In this document: one piece after another, positions 1-9,105 of the stretch
How positions within the stretch are numbered: position 1 is the first letter of the stretch
Layout: every line of letters starts with the position of its first letter
Assembly (NCBI GenBank): GCA_024275575.1
Contig: JAJRYV010000070.1
Span: 1 to 61,600, forward strand
DNA: 61,600 bases
Origin: a bacterium
GTDB taxonomy: Bacteria > Zhuqueibacterota > Zhuqueibacteria > Zhuqueibacterales > Geothermadaptataceae
Reading direction: 5' to 3'
The notes under the pieces: generated by a model
What the model was told of the DNA's origin: nothing
Seen by the model: only the letters and a program-made list of their open reading frames with translations
The model's database searches: none
Program-made: the position numbers and the translations under genes

Positions 1-132
1 AGAATAATAGGAAACTGTACTGATACCGTGACGACGACATACTTCGCGAGTTGTCATGCTGCCAGATTCGCCTTCTTGCAGAATCTGGTACTTCTCTTCT
101 GCTGTGAATTTCTTGTGAGATTTTTTGCTCAT
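1..132 (-). CDS. IS3-type transposase OrfA, N-terminal part (runs off left edge)
   Basis: An open frame of 44 codons starts at the ATG complementary to 130-132 and continues without a stop to the window edge. The translation begins MSKKSHKKFTAEEKYQIL and continues with a segment containing TTREVCRRHGIS, the pattern of the helix-turn-helix N-terminus of IS3/IS911-type OrfA, which binds the element's ends. Only the DNA-binding start is visible; the DDE part (OrfB) would lie outside the window. The call rests on family resemblance, and the terminal inverted repeat could not be located in the 150 bases upstream (141-290), where I see no gene. Confidence 0.7.
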   Translation of the reverse strand, partial: MSKKSHKKFTAEEKYQILQEGESGSMTTREVCRRHGISTVSYYS

Positions 133-290
133 GGACTTACCATCTTGTCTTGCGAAACGTAAAAAGGTAATACATGAGAAGATGCTGCGCAATGTGTTAA
201 GTAAAATTAGTCAAAAAAGGACCAAAGCTTGTGAAGCAATACAAGTATCGAAAGGCTGAGAAGCAAAATTAATTCAACCTCAGGCGTATT

Positions 291-898
291 TTAGAAGCTG
301 CCGATCAACCGCCAATCGGGCAACGCGGTGACCTGTGAGTTAATCTGTAGTATTTTTCGACCAGGATAAATGAGATAACCATTTGGCACATTGGGATGGT
401 CAGATAGAAAGGACATCAGGCCGGAGATATCGCGTTTGCTTATTCAGGATGACGCTTTGATTTCGAAGGGAAGGACTTTGCCGTTTGCTTCCTAACACAT
501 TTTTATTCAATAGTTTTCCACTTTGAATAGAAATGAGCCGAACAAACTTTTCAAAAGCAGCGAGGTTTCTGATTTGGAATTGTTCGATGAGGATGGGAAA
601 AGTGTATGTGGCTAAATAATCTCGGATCCAGCGGATTCGATAGTCCCGATCGGAGGCTAATGCAGGAATTGGATTGCCGCCCCAGACCAGTATTTTATCT
701 CTCGATCGATTGATCTGAACATAGTCAATCTTATTCGGTATGGCGAGGTCGCGGACGTCAGAATCAATAAATCGATTTAATCCATAATAATTTTTCCGCC
801 ATTGATCTCAGAAAAAGAAAGCTGTGACAGGGTCAGGAGCGAAACGCGGCCGGCCAATGATTCTTTGATTTTTTTCAGGTAATCGATTAATCTATACT
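291..898 (-). pseudogene. Broken AAA_14/DUF4143 ATPase, C-terminal two thirds
   Basis: Read on the minus strand in several frames, this stretch gives a run ending LAGRVSLLTLSQLSFSEI, then WIRDYLATYTFPILIEQF and IRNLAAFEKFVRLIS, then GKVLPFEIKAS, and finally GYLIYPGRKILQINSQ up to a stop at 291-293. These are, in order, the recognisable blocks of the DUF4143 family: the link after the ATPase, the RDYxxTY helix, the NLxxFxxF helix, and the PFEIK nuclease-like motif. Frame changes and stops separate them, and the Walker A region is missing. It lies directly downstream of the intact relative at 899-2326, so this is a decayed tandem paralogue. Nothing functional is expected from it. Confidence 0.75.
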
Positions 899-2326
899 TT
901 AAAATTCAAGCCTGTTTTTCAAAGTATAGATGAGAGAACAGAACAACAGCAAGCCCCGAAATAGCGGTTCGTTGATTAACCGTGGTAGTTGAGAACACAT
1001 ATAAAGCGGGAGTGAGAGCAATTGGAATTCGATTTCTCCCTGCTTTTTCCCTGCGCTTATCCTGGTTCTGAATGTGCCAAGACTCGGTCGATCCAGATTA
1101 AAACGGAGACCTGTTTTGAGATTCTTCTCGAACAAATAGACTTGCAATGATTTCAAAGAACCGGTTTTGCCGGCTTTGACTTCTATTGGCAAAAAAGAAT
1201 TGTTCCATTGAAAGATATAATCGATTTCCGCATTGGCGTTTCGTTGTTCTCTGGTCCAGTAATAAAGTTTGGATTCTATGTAAGGAGGTGAGAGAGTCAA
1301 TAGTTCCTGACCGATAAATTGTTCTGCCAAAGCGCCTTCGTTATTTGTCATTATATTTTCCAATTCGATCAGTCGAATTGTGCTCAAGTGGTTTGCGAGA
1401 CCAATATCCAGAAAGACGGGTTTATAAACATTTTCCTTTACGTCGTTCATGAGTGGAATTCGGTTCGCATTTGTATGATGAACATGATGGATCAAACGGC
1501 TCATTTGCAGTCTTTGAAAAGCTCGCTTGAGATTTTCAGAGCGTACATTACGTTCGACATTGGTATATTTCACTTTTTTGCCAACATTGCGTGCACAATA
1601 TCGGAAAACCGACAACAAATGTTCTTGCTGTTGTTTCGTTCCATATTTAGCAAAATCATATTGTAGAGCCGTTAAAATAGTGCTGTGTATTCTTTCTACT
1701 TCCGGTAGTTGTTTTTTGTCGGCATAAGTTTTTACAGCTTCCGGCATGCCGCCGACAAATAAATATGTTCGTAAATAATTCAGTAACTTATGATGAATAG
1801 CTTGGCTAAAATCATTTTTCAGTTCAAAGTTTTCAATATAGGAAATCAATCGATCTTGCGAGAGCGCCAAAAGGAACTCTTCGAAATTCATCGGATGCAT
1901 GGTGTAAAATTCAACTCTACCGACCGGCATGGAATAATTCATTTCCTTTAAGGTGAAATCGAGCAATGAGCCGGCGGCAATAATATGTAAATGCGGTTGT
2001 TTTTCATAGAAATATCGCAATGTGGCAATGGCCTCGGGACAGGCTTGTATTTCATCAAAGAAAATCAAAGTCCTGCCCGGGGTAATCGTGGAAGAGAATA
2101 AAATTGAAAGCTCATCAAGAATGCGATCGATATCGAAATTCTTAAATATCGACTTCAGCTCGATTTGTTCTTCAAAGTTAATCTTTATGAAATTTGTAAA
2201 ATGATATCGGGCAAGTTCATCGATAGAATGGGTTTTGCCAACTTGTCGCGCACCCCTAACGATGAGTGGTTTACGGTTTTCCCGGTTTTTCCAATTGAGC
2301 AGTGCTGTATTGATTTCTCTTTGCAT
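899..2326 (-). CDS. AAA_14/DUF4143-family ATPase
   Basis: 475 residues. Walker A is GARQVGKT at residues 25-32 and Walker B is LIFFDEIQ at about 87-94. The middle carries the helical DUF4143 block (KYTNVERNV, RAFQRLQMSRLIHHV), and the C-terminal restriction-nuclease-like domain has PIEVKAGKTGSLKSL. The family is widespread and often multicopy in anaerobes and FCB bacteria; its role is unsettled, with DNA-binding or defence-like roles suggested. The last ~20 residues after the usual LLSLPLY ending are hydrophobic and may be a spurious extension caused by loss of the original stop. The start at 2326 gives the usual short lead before Walker A. It is a stand-alone gene beside a broken copy. Confidence 0.85.
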   Translation of the reverse strand: MQREINTALLNWKNRENRKPLIVRGARQVGKTHSIDELARYHFTNFIKINFEEQIELKSIFKNFDIDRILDELSILFSSTITPGRTLIFFDEIQACPEAIATLRYFYEKQPHLHIIAAGSLLDFTLKEMNYSMPVGRVEFYTMHPMNFEEFLLALSQDRLISYIENFELKNDFSQAIHHKLLNYLRTYLFVGGMPEAVKTYADKKQLPEVERIHSTILTALQYDFAKYGTKQQQEHLLSVFRYCARNVGKKVKYTNVERNVRSENLKRAFQRLQMSRLIHHVHHTNANRIPLMNDVKENVYKPVFLDIGLANHLSTIRLIELENIMTNNEGALAEQFIGQELLTLSPPYIESKLYYWTREQRNANAEIDYIFQWNNSFLPIEVKAGKTGSLKSLQVYLFEKNLKTGLRFNLDRPSLGTFRTRISAGKKQGEIEFQLLSLPLYMCSQLPRLINEPLFRGLLLFCSLIYTLKNRLEF

Positions 2327-2450
2327 TGTGAATATCTTATGGTTGGATTTTAACGTAAACTATTATAAATGACCCTCGTATTTTAACGGATTTAATGGAA
2401 AATGTCAATAGTGTTTTTGCAAAAATTGGCCTTCACTGAATGACAGGTTT

Positions 2451-2537
2451 GCTCTGGTATTTGTGCACTCGACGGTGAGCACGCAGGCCGTCCATGCGGC
2501 GTTGGCGAATCCGGTGGAGAGTTTGCGGTATGAATGA
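2451..2537 (+). pseudogene. C-terminal scrap of a MacB-type ABC permease
   Basis: In frame, 2451-2537 encodes a 28-residue tail ending ANPVESLRYE and a stop. The C-terminus of the large permease at 3415-5811 ends RNPVESLRYE and is preceded by the same TVSxQAV pattern, so this is the tail of a second, closely related permease whose remainder is gone. It indicates a former tandem array of MacB-like permeases, or a duplication with deletion, between the ATPase and the toxin-antitoxin remains. Confidence 0.8.
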
Positions 2538-2555
2538 AATTGTAAAATATACAAA

Positions 2556-2956
2556 TTACCAAATCGTTTTGTCGTAAAAATCGCGAATGGTTTTATCTTT
2601 TGATATGATCAGCTAATTTTATGAGTGCTGTGGCAGCTATGGTGTGGTCGGTGAGATCTTTATGCTCCCAATTTAATGAGATGTTTTTTATCCAAATACA
2701 TTCGTCGACAGGGATGATTTTAATCGACTGAAGAGAATTTAAACGAGTGACATAGGCGCTGATATCTTCGTTTATATCGAGCGTTCCTTTTTGATTTTAA
2801 CCCCAATCTCCCAGATTGAAATGGAGGAAATACAGGCGCCATGCTCATAAATTTGTGAACAGGCAGCGTTGGCTTTTTAAACAAGTGGATGGGATCGAGA
2901 GTCCACCAGAGTAAAGTGCAGCTATCTAAAATGACCATACTTATACGTTCATTCAT
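2556..2956 (-). pseudogene. VapC-like PIN-domain toxin, multiply frameshifted
   Basis: The first frame from 2956 reads MVILDSCTLLWWTLDP, the start of a PIN-domain RNase toxin with its first acidic residue. After a frame change the hallmark ISSISIWEIGVKIKK appears, then after another change ISAYVTRLNSLQSIKIIP, then NWEHKDLTDHTIAATALI with the distal acidic residues, and last ISKDKTIRDFYDK to a stop at 2556. At least three frame changes are needed to join the pieces. PIN toxins cleave RNA and need all acidic residues in one chain, so this gene is dead as it stands. It overlaps the antitoxin frame by 8 bases, the usual toxin-antitoxin arrangement. Confidence 0.75.
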
Positions 2957-3131
2957 CAGTTTCGGGTTTCATGATGGAGTCATCAATTTTTACGGTACCG
3001 CGCAAGTCGGCAAAAACTTCATCGACAGTTTTGTGCTTTCGGATTGGAACGACCTTTAAAGTTGGAATCTTATTATTGGTCACTGTTATTTCCTCCCCGG
3101 TTTGTTCAACATGGTGGAAATACTCCATCAT
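2949..3131 (-). CDS. Phd/YefM-type antitoxin, probably N-truncated
   Basis: 60 residues from the annotated ATG; the core EEITVTNNKIPTLKVVPI is the typical Phd/YefM strand-turn-strand, which forms the DNA-binding and dimer face, and the tail would bind the PIN toxin. Upstream in the same frame comes SELKAK, which belongs to the normal N-terminus, preceded by two adjacent stops and then MSIV (start at 3165-3167). The natural N-terminus therefore appears to have been broken, leaving a shortened product. With the toxin next to it destroyed, the antitoxin is free of selection. Whether the short form is translated cannot be judged from sequence. Confidence 0.6.
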   Translation of the reverse strand: MMEYFHHVEQTGEEITVTNNKIPTLKVVPIRKHKTVDEVFADLRGTVKIDDSIMKPETDE

Positions 3132-3414
3132 TTTTGCTTTAAGTTCACTTTATCAAACGATTGACATACTTTTTCTTCCCTGGCTTTAAGGCTCAGACTA
3201 TAGTCATGACATGGTCATAATATCTAAGGTTATATGATAGAAGTCAATTGATTTGACAAAAATTGACTTCGACAGGTCGTTTTTTGAAAAACAAGCCCAG
3301 ACAGAAAGTATGCACTGAAAATAGTCTCGCTGTGGCCTTTTAATCCGGCGAGGAGCCAATACTCCGGGTTTTGGGGTATTGGTATATTACTCAAATTGAA
3401 TAGTGGAACAAAAA

Positions 3415-5811
3415 ATGTTTAAAAACTATCTGAAAATTGCTCTACGAAATTTTACCCGCGCGAAAATGTTTTCACTGATCAATTTATCCGGGTTGGTGAT
3501 CGGACTCACTGTTTCATTGCTCATGCTGGTTTATGTTTTTCACGAGACCGGCTTTGAAGATTTTCATCAGAAACGGGAGAGAATTTACCGCATTGCCGTC
3601 GAATGGGGGGCGGAAAACCACAAAATGAAAATGGCCGGCTCCATGCCGGCCCTGGCGCCGGCTCTGAATGCCTCCATCCCCGAAGTCGAATGCGCGGCAC
3701 GGGTGCATCCGGTATACGGTGCTGTGCTCAATACGCTGGATAACCGCGAATTTACAAGTGAAAATATGTTTTTCTGCGACCCGGAGTTTTTCGATATTTT
3801 TTCAATCAAATTACTTCAGGGGAAAGCGGAAAAAGTCCTGCGCAAACCTGCAGAGGCGTTGCTCAGCGCAGCCGCTGCCCAACGGTTTTTCGGCAGTGAA
3901 AAAGTTGTTGGCCGGGTGTTGTATTTCAAAGACCAGGCTCTGCAGGTGACCGGGATTTTTGCCGATTTGCCGGTTAATACCCATCTGAAATGCGAAGTCC
4001 TCGTCTCCCGGTCGACGCTCGAAACGTTGGGGCAAAAAGTGGCTCAGCCCTGGAATACGTGGGGATAAGATTTTACTTATGTTTTGCTGCGGGAAAATAC
4101 CGGGCTGTCAGCCATCTCCGGCAAACTTGAAGCGCTTTTGCAAAAAAATGCCGGAAAAAATCTTGCTTCGTGGATGGATTTTATCATTCAGCCCCTGCAG
4201 GAAATTCACTGGGATACTGAATTGCGCGGTGATATCGGGCCAAAAGGCAGCCGCATGTATGTCTCGATTTTTCTCACCGCTGCTATTCTGGTTTTGCTCA
4301 TCGCCTCATTTAATTTTATGAACCTGTCAACTGCGCGATACTCTGTGCGCATGAAAGAAGTGGGTGTGCGCAAGGTGGCCGGGGCAAATCGCGGCAAGTT
4401 GATGACTCAGTTTTTGATCGAGTCTTTTTTGCTGACAGGAATTTCGGTTGTGCTGGGTGTGGCACTTTTTAAAGTTTTTGCACCGCAATTGTACGCATGG
4501 CTAAATACCGATATCCCATTTGATGGGGCATTTTTAAAGAAATTTTGGCTGCTGATCACCGGTTTGTTTTTCTTTGTTGCTCTGTTCGCCGGCAGTTATC
4601 CCGCATTGTTGCTCTCCAGATTAAAACCGGCCGAATCGTTAAAAGGGCAACTTCAGGGACGATCGCTGAAAATTTCGTTTCGTTCCAGTTCGGTGGTTGT
4701 GCAGTTTGTTGTTTCTATTTTTCTCATCATCAGCACGCTGATCATTTACCGGCAACTGCATTTCATGCAATATTCCAATCAGGGATTTGACCGCAGTGGG
4801 GTCGTGCTTCTGCACTTTCCTTTTTCACCCGGGGAGGTTAAAAAGCATTATGAGACATTGCAGGCAGAGCTGGCGAAAGTTCCCGGAGTCATCGCTGCCA
4901 GCGGCGCCTATACTGCGCCCGGCATTAGCAGCCAGATGAATATCGGTGTGCAGGTTGCCGGCAGGCCGGAAGAAAATTCTTCCAGCTTGCAAGCGCTACC
5001 GGTCGATTTCGATTTTATCAAAAGCATGGGGCTCGACCTTGTTCGGGGACGCGATTTTGACAGAGAATTTGCCCTCGATAACCAAAAAAGCCTGATTTTA
5101 AATGAGACCGCCGTGAGAACCCTGGCTTTGCAACAGCCACTTTCAGCCCGGCTAAAAGTGCCGCATGGTGGTGAATTTCGTGAGATGCAGGTCATCGGTG
5201 TTGTGCGTGATTTTCCGGTGCAGTCGCTGAAAAATAAAATCGCGCCGATGGTGCTGTATATCAACCCGGATATTTTTATCGTTATGGTTGTCAAAATTAA
5301 ACCCATACAACCGCAACAAACAATCGCGGCGATGCATACCGCCTGGGAAAATCTTCTGCCCGGCATCGAATTTGATTATGATTTTCTGGATGATGCCTAC
5401 GGCCGTTTTTATAAAAATGAAAAAAGAGCCGGGATGATGTTGCTGGCGTTTGCATTGCTCGCCATTACGATTTCCTGCCTCGGGCTGTTGGGGCTGGCCA
5501 CATTCATGATTTCCCGCCGCACCAAAGAAATCGGCATCCGCAAAGTGCTCGGCGCAAGTGTGGCGAACATCACGGCGCTGCTGTCCAGAGATTTTGTCAA
5601 ACTGGTGCTGCTGGCGAACGTTATCGCCTGGCCAGTGGCGTGGTGGGCGATGGACAAATGGCTGCAAAATTTCGCCTATCGCGTTGAGATTTCGTGGTGG
5701 GTGTTTCTGCTCGCCGGTGGGCTGGCGCTGCTGGTTGCCCTTGTGACGGTGAGCATTCAGGCTGTTCGTGCAGCGATAAGGAATCCGGTGGAGAGTTTGC
5801 GGTATGAGTGA
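3415..5811 (+). pseudogene. MacB-type ABC transporter permease with one in-frame TAA
   Basis: Two segments in the same frame, up to WNTWG and from DFTYVLLRENTG, are separated only by TAA at 4066-4068. Reading through gives about 800 residues, the normal length for the large FtsX/MacB_PCD permeases of this group. Order: N-terminal membrane helix (LINLSGLVIGLTVSLLML), MacB_PCD periplasmic domain, first FtsX block (LIASFNFMNLSTARYSVR), second periplasmic domain, and C-terminal FtsX block with RTKEIGIRKVLGAS. Such permeases pair with a LolD-like ATPase to move lipoproteins, peptides or drugs; none is adjacent. ATG 3415 (MFKNYLKIALRNF) fits the family better than GTG 3403. The stop may be a real nonsense mutation or an assembly error. 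Confidence 0.8.
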
Positions 5812-5952
5812 GAAACGCAGATGAGAGAATAAATTTTTCTCTGCTGAGTACGCCTTACAGTTTGAGATTAATCTTGATTCTTATACTCTAATTCATTATT
5901 ATTACCGATCTTTTCTTTGATGTTGAAGTGGATTACAAAAGGAGTTAGCAGC

Positions 5953-6057
5953 ATGCTTAACAGGACGATGGAAATCTTGCCGGATCAGGCGGTCAGCAAC
6001 AATAGTCTGCGACCGGGCATGAGTGAACATACGCAAACTCCATTTAGAATATCTTGA
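5953..6057 (+). CDS. Candidate 34-residue small protein
   Basis: An ATG at 5953 is preceded by AAAAGGAG with 8 bases of spacing, one of the best ribosome binding sites in the window. The frame encodes 34 residues beginning MLNRTMEILPDQ and ends at 6055-6057, one base before a strong terminator. The frame is also open upstream to an ATG at 5920, but the binding site points to 5953. No membrane helix, cysteine pair or known small-protein motif is seen. It could equally be the tail of a lost gene or a non-coding transcript; similarity searching was not possible here. Confidence 0.35.
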   Translation: MLNRTMEILPDQAVSNNSLRPGMSEHTQTPFRIS

Positions 6058-6058
6058 A

Positions 6059-6086
6059 ATGCACCCCTTGAGGTGCATTTTTTTTT
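6059..6086 (+). terminator. Rho-independent terminator
   Basis: ATGCACC (6059-6065) pairs with GGTGCAT (6072-6078) across a 6-base loop and is followed by a run of nine T ending at 6086. It sits directly after the small frame ending at 6057 and before the zinc-ribbon gene. Confidence 0.8.
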
Positions 6087-6229
6087 GAGTGGCATTCAGA
6101 ATTGATTGCTAAAAAAAAAAAAGAATGCAGACTCAGTTGCTTTTTTGAAATCTGGGCATAAAACTGCTGTTGAATTTTGTTTCAGCAAGAGCTGCAGGGT
6201 AGCATGAAGAATTTTTAAAACATGAGGAA

Positions 6230-6961
6230 ATGACATTGAAAGTAGCCATCGCTCATCTTCTGGACTTACAAAGTATTGACAATAAACTGCATCAGATCGA
6301 ACTGGCCAAAGGCAATTTACCGGAAAAAGTGAAAAAGGCCGAAAGCGAGCTCGAAACCGCACGTGCCGTGTTATCGAAGTGCGAATCGAACCTGAGTGAA
6401 CTGCAAAAAGAGTTGCGGCAGATCGAGTCGGAAATTGCGAAACTAAACGAAGACAAGAAAAAATATGACGAACAGTTGTATGCGGTTACAACAAATAAAG
6501 AATATGATGCGGTTACACTGGAAATCGAAAATGCTATCAACAAAATTGATGAGCTTGAAAATCGCCAGTTGACGTTATTCGATGCGGAGAAAGATGCCGG
6601 AGAAGCGTTGCAGGAAGCAAAAGAAATGCTGGCAAAGCTCGAAAAAAGTTTCCAGGAAACTTCGGTAAAATTAAACAAAACGATCGAAGCGAATGCAGAA
6701 AAAGAAAAAGCGTTAACTGCACAACGCCAGGAAACAGCGGCCAAAATCCGGCCGGAATTTCTGCGTCTTTACGAACGCATTCGCAAACCCAAAGATGGAT
6801 TGCCGCTGGTCACTGTCGAACGGGGCGCTTGCGGTGGTTGTTATACGAATATCCCGCCGCAGCGAATCATGGAGATTCGCGAGGCAGACAGGCTGATCGT
6901 ATGTGAGCATTGTGGCCGTATTCTTTTTTGGCAAGAAGAAAAGGAATTAACAATAAATTGA
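6230..6961 (+). CDS. Coiled-coil C4 zinc-ribbon protein (DUF164/CT398-like)
   Basis: 243 residues. Residues ~10-175 form a long antiparallel coiled coil rich in Glu, Lys and Leu. The C-terminus has a four-cysteine zinc ribbon: CGGC followed by YTNIPPQ, then CEHCGRILFW. This is the architecture of the zf-RING_7/DUF164 family (Chlamydia CT398, Helicobacter HP0958), which binds sigma-54 or RNA and flagellar partners in those species. The role here is not known. The ATG at 6230 has GAGG just upstream. It lies immediately before rnpB, ending about 14 bases from the RNA's first helix. Confidence 0.85.
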   Translation: MTLKVAIAHLLDLQSIDNKLHQIELAKGNLPEKVKKAESELETARAVLSKCESNLSELQKELRQIESEIAKLNEDKKKYDEQLYAVTTNKEYDAVTLEIENAINKIDELENRQLTLFDAEKDAGEALQEAKEMLAKLEKSFQETSVKLNKTIEANAEKEKALTAQRQETAAKIRPEFLRLYERIRKPKDGLPLVTVERGACGGCYTNIPPQRIMEIREADRLIVCEHCGRILFWQEEKELTIN

Positions 6962-6974
6962 ATAGATAAAGTTA

Positions 6975-7377
6975 CATCCAAAGTAGACCGGACGGTCGCC
7001 TCAGGCTGCTCAGGCGGTTTGGGGAGGAAAGTCCGAACTCCACAGGACAGGGCGGTCGCTAACGGCGACTTCGAGTGATCGGAGGAAAGTGCCACAGAAA
7101 ACAAACTGTCCCGGATTTCCGGGATGATGGTGAAAAGGTGGGGTAAGAGCCCACCGCCCCGGTGGTGACATTCGGGGGCACGGTAAACCCCGTCCGGAGC
7201 AAGACTAAATAGGTTTCGTGTTTCCCGTTCTGCGGGAAAGAAGGGTTGTCCGCCCAACTCGCTCGGCGTAACGAAATGGGTAGGTTGCATGACCCCGTCA
7301 GCAATGGCGAGGCCAGATAAATGATCGTCACCCCGTCCGCGGGGAACAGAATTCGGCTTACAGGTCTGCTTTGGATG
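6975..7377 (+). ncRNA. rnpB: RNase P RNA, bacterial type A
   Basis: About 403 nucleotides. The terminal helix P1 is formed by CATCCAAAG plus TAGACC (6975-6989) with GGTCTG plus CTTTGGATG (7363-7377). Conserved blocks are present in order: GAGGAAAGTCCGAACTCC near 7023, GGGTAAGAGCCCACCG near 7140, GGTAAACCCCGTCCGGAGCAA near 7181-7201, the AAAT-GGGTAGG segment near 7275, and AGAATTCGGCTTACAGG near 7348. These are the catalytic-core signatures of the tRNA 5'-processing ribozyme. Any open frame proposed to start at 7321 lies inside this RNA and is spurious. Confidence 0.97.
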
Positions 7378-7407
7378 TACTTTACATTGATAAGGAGTCA
7401 GGAAATT

Positions 7408-9105
7408 GTGAACTTGCAATGGCAAAGGACTGAAATCGAAGAAACAGAATTAATAAACGTACTTTCACAAGAACTCACATTGCCGCCCATCCTCGCTAAT
7501 ATTCTCTATCAGCGCGGTATTGAATCATTAGATGATGCGAAAATTTATTTTCGCTCCGGCCTTGAAGATTTATACGACCCTTTTTTGATGTTGGGGATGG
7601 AGCAGGCTGTCGATCGCATTCTGCTGGCATTAAAAAAGAAAGAAAAAATACTGATTTATGGGGATTATGATGTCGATGGCATCACCTCGACCTCCATGCT
7701 GGTGTTGATATTCCGCAAACTGGGTCACGATGTGCAATACTTTATCCCGAACCGCCTGACCGATGGTTACGGCCTGAGCCGCGCCGGAATCGAATATGCG
7801 CACGATCTTGATATCGATTTGATCATCACCGTCGATTGCGGCATCACCGCGGTTGAAGAAGTCAGTTATGCCAATGAGCTCGGTATCGATGTGATCATCA
7901 GTGACCACCACCAGACGGCGAACGAGTTACCCCCGGCATTGGCGATTCTCGATCCCAAACGCCCCAATTGTCCCTATCCATTCAAGGAACTGGCCGGCGT
8001 CGGTGTGGCTTTCAAACTCATGCAGGGCATCGTGCAAAAGTCGGAGATTGACCCTGATTTCATTTTTTCATTCCTTGATTTTGTCGCTATCGGCTCTTCG
8101 GCGGATATCGTACCGCTGATGGATGAAAACCGCATTCTTACCCGTGCTGGCCTCGAACAATTGAACCGTACTGAAAATCTCGGGTTGAAATCACTTTTGC
8201 GCAATACCAATCTGCTCGGCAAATCACTGGGAACCGGACAGATTATCTTTGTCATGGCACCGCGTATAAATGCCGTCGGCCGCCTTGGCGATGCGATGAA
8301 AGCCGTGCACATGCTTACCTCTTCTGATCCTGAAGAAGCTCAGAAAATCGCTGATTTGCTGGAAACTTCGAACCAGGAACGCCGCAGCATCGATGAGCAG
8401 ACATTCAACGAAGCTGTCGAAATGGTTGAAGAAAAGTTCGACCCGGAGAATGATTCTTTTTTTGTCCTGAGCTCGGATCGATGGCACCAGGGGGTGATCG
8501 GCATCGTTGCCAGCCGCCTCGTGGAGCGCTATTATCGCCCGACGATCATGATATCAACAGATAACGGCGTCGGCAAAGGCTCGGCGCGCAGCATCCATGG
8601 TTTCAATATCTACGATGCCCTGGAATCATGCAACGATATCATGCTGGCCTTCGGCGGCCACAAATATGCCGCAGGCCTGAGCATCAACAAGGAAGAAATC
8701 AATGCATTGCGAGCCCGGTTAAATGGTTATGCAGATACAAAACTGACTGAAGAAATGCTCATTCCGGTTCTCACTGTCAGCGGGGAAATTCGGCTTTCGG
8801 ATATCGACAAAAAGTTCCTGCAAGTACTCAAAATGATGGCGCCTTTCGGGCCGCAAAATGCACGCCCGGTTTTTACCAGCAAAGGCATCAAAACGGTAGG
8901 TTCGCCAGCCATCGTGGGAAATAACCACCTGCGATTCCGTGCCTCTCAGGATAATGTGGTCATCGATGCTATCGGTTTTAATCTCGGTGGATTGCTGCAT
9001 CGCTTGCGCAGCAGTAATGATGATATCGAGATCGCCTACTACATCGAAGAAAACGAGTGGCAGGGGCGGATTACGACGCAGTTGCGCATTCGGGATATTC
9101 GTTAA
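7408..9105 (+). CDS. recJ: Single-stranded-DNA-specific 5'-3' exonuclease RecJ
   Basis: 565 residues from GTG 7408, chosen because AAGGAG lies 10 bases upstream and because earlier in-frame starts fall inside rnpB. The DHH phosphoesterase motifs are visible: GDYDVDGITS (about residues 85-94), DCGIT, and SDHHQ (about 164-168). The DHHA1 domain has FGGHKYAAGL, and an OB-like C-terminal domain follows. RecJ degrades single-stranded 5' ends in RecF-pathway recombination, base-excision and mismatch repair, using two Mn ions held by the Asp and His motifs. The length is normal and all motifs are intact. Confidence 0.95.
   Translation: MNLQWQRTEIEETELINVLSQELTLPPILANILYQRGIESLDDAKIYFRSGLEDLYDPFLMLGMEQAVDRILLALKKKEKILIYGDYDVDGITSTSMLVLIFRKLGHDVQYFIPNRLTDGYGLSRAGIEYAHDLDIDLIITVDCGITAVEEVSYANELGIDVIISDHHQTANELPPALAILDPKRPNCPYPFKELAGVGVAFKLMQGIVQKSEIDPDFIFSFLDFVAIGSSADIVPLMDENRILTRAGLEQLNRTENLGLKSLLRNTNLLGKSLGTGQIIFVMAPRINAVGRLGDAMKAVHMLTSSDPEEAQKIADLLETSNQERRSIDEQTFNEAVEMVEEKFDPENDSFFVLSSDRWHQGVIGIVASRLVERYYRPTIMISTDNGVGKGSARSIHGFNIYDALESCNDIMLAFGGHKYAAGLSINKEEINALRARLNGYADTKLTEEMLIPVLTVSGEIRLSDIDKKFLQVLKMMAPFGPQNARPVFTSKGIKTVGSPAIVGNNHLRFRASQDNVVIDAIGFNLGGLLHRLRSSNDDIEIAYYIEENEWQGRITTQLRIRDIR

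Noticed and set aside
4066-4068. Reassigned TAA codon (genetic code change) to explain the in-frame stops
   Set aside because: Many intact genes here end in TAA at the natural family C-terminus, such as hpf, nusB and the OmpA gene.
7321-7407. Longer RecJ start inside the RNase P RNA
   Set aside because: It overlaps conserved rnpB blocks and P1; GTG 7408 has AAGGAG at good spacing.
6841-7425. Minus-strand frames of 90-194 codons across 6841-7425
   Set aside because: They lie antisense to rnpB and show no family pattern.
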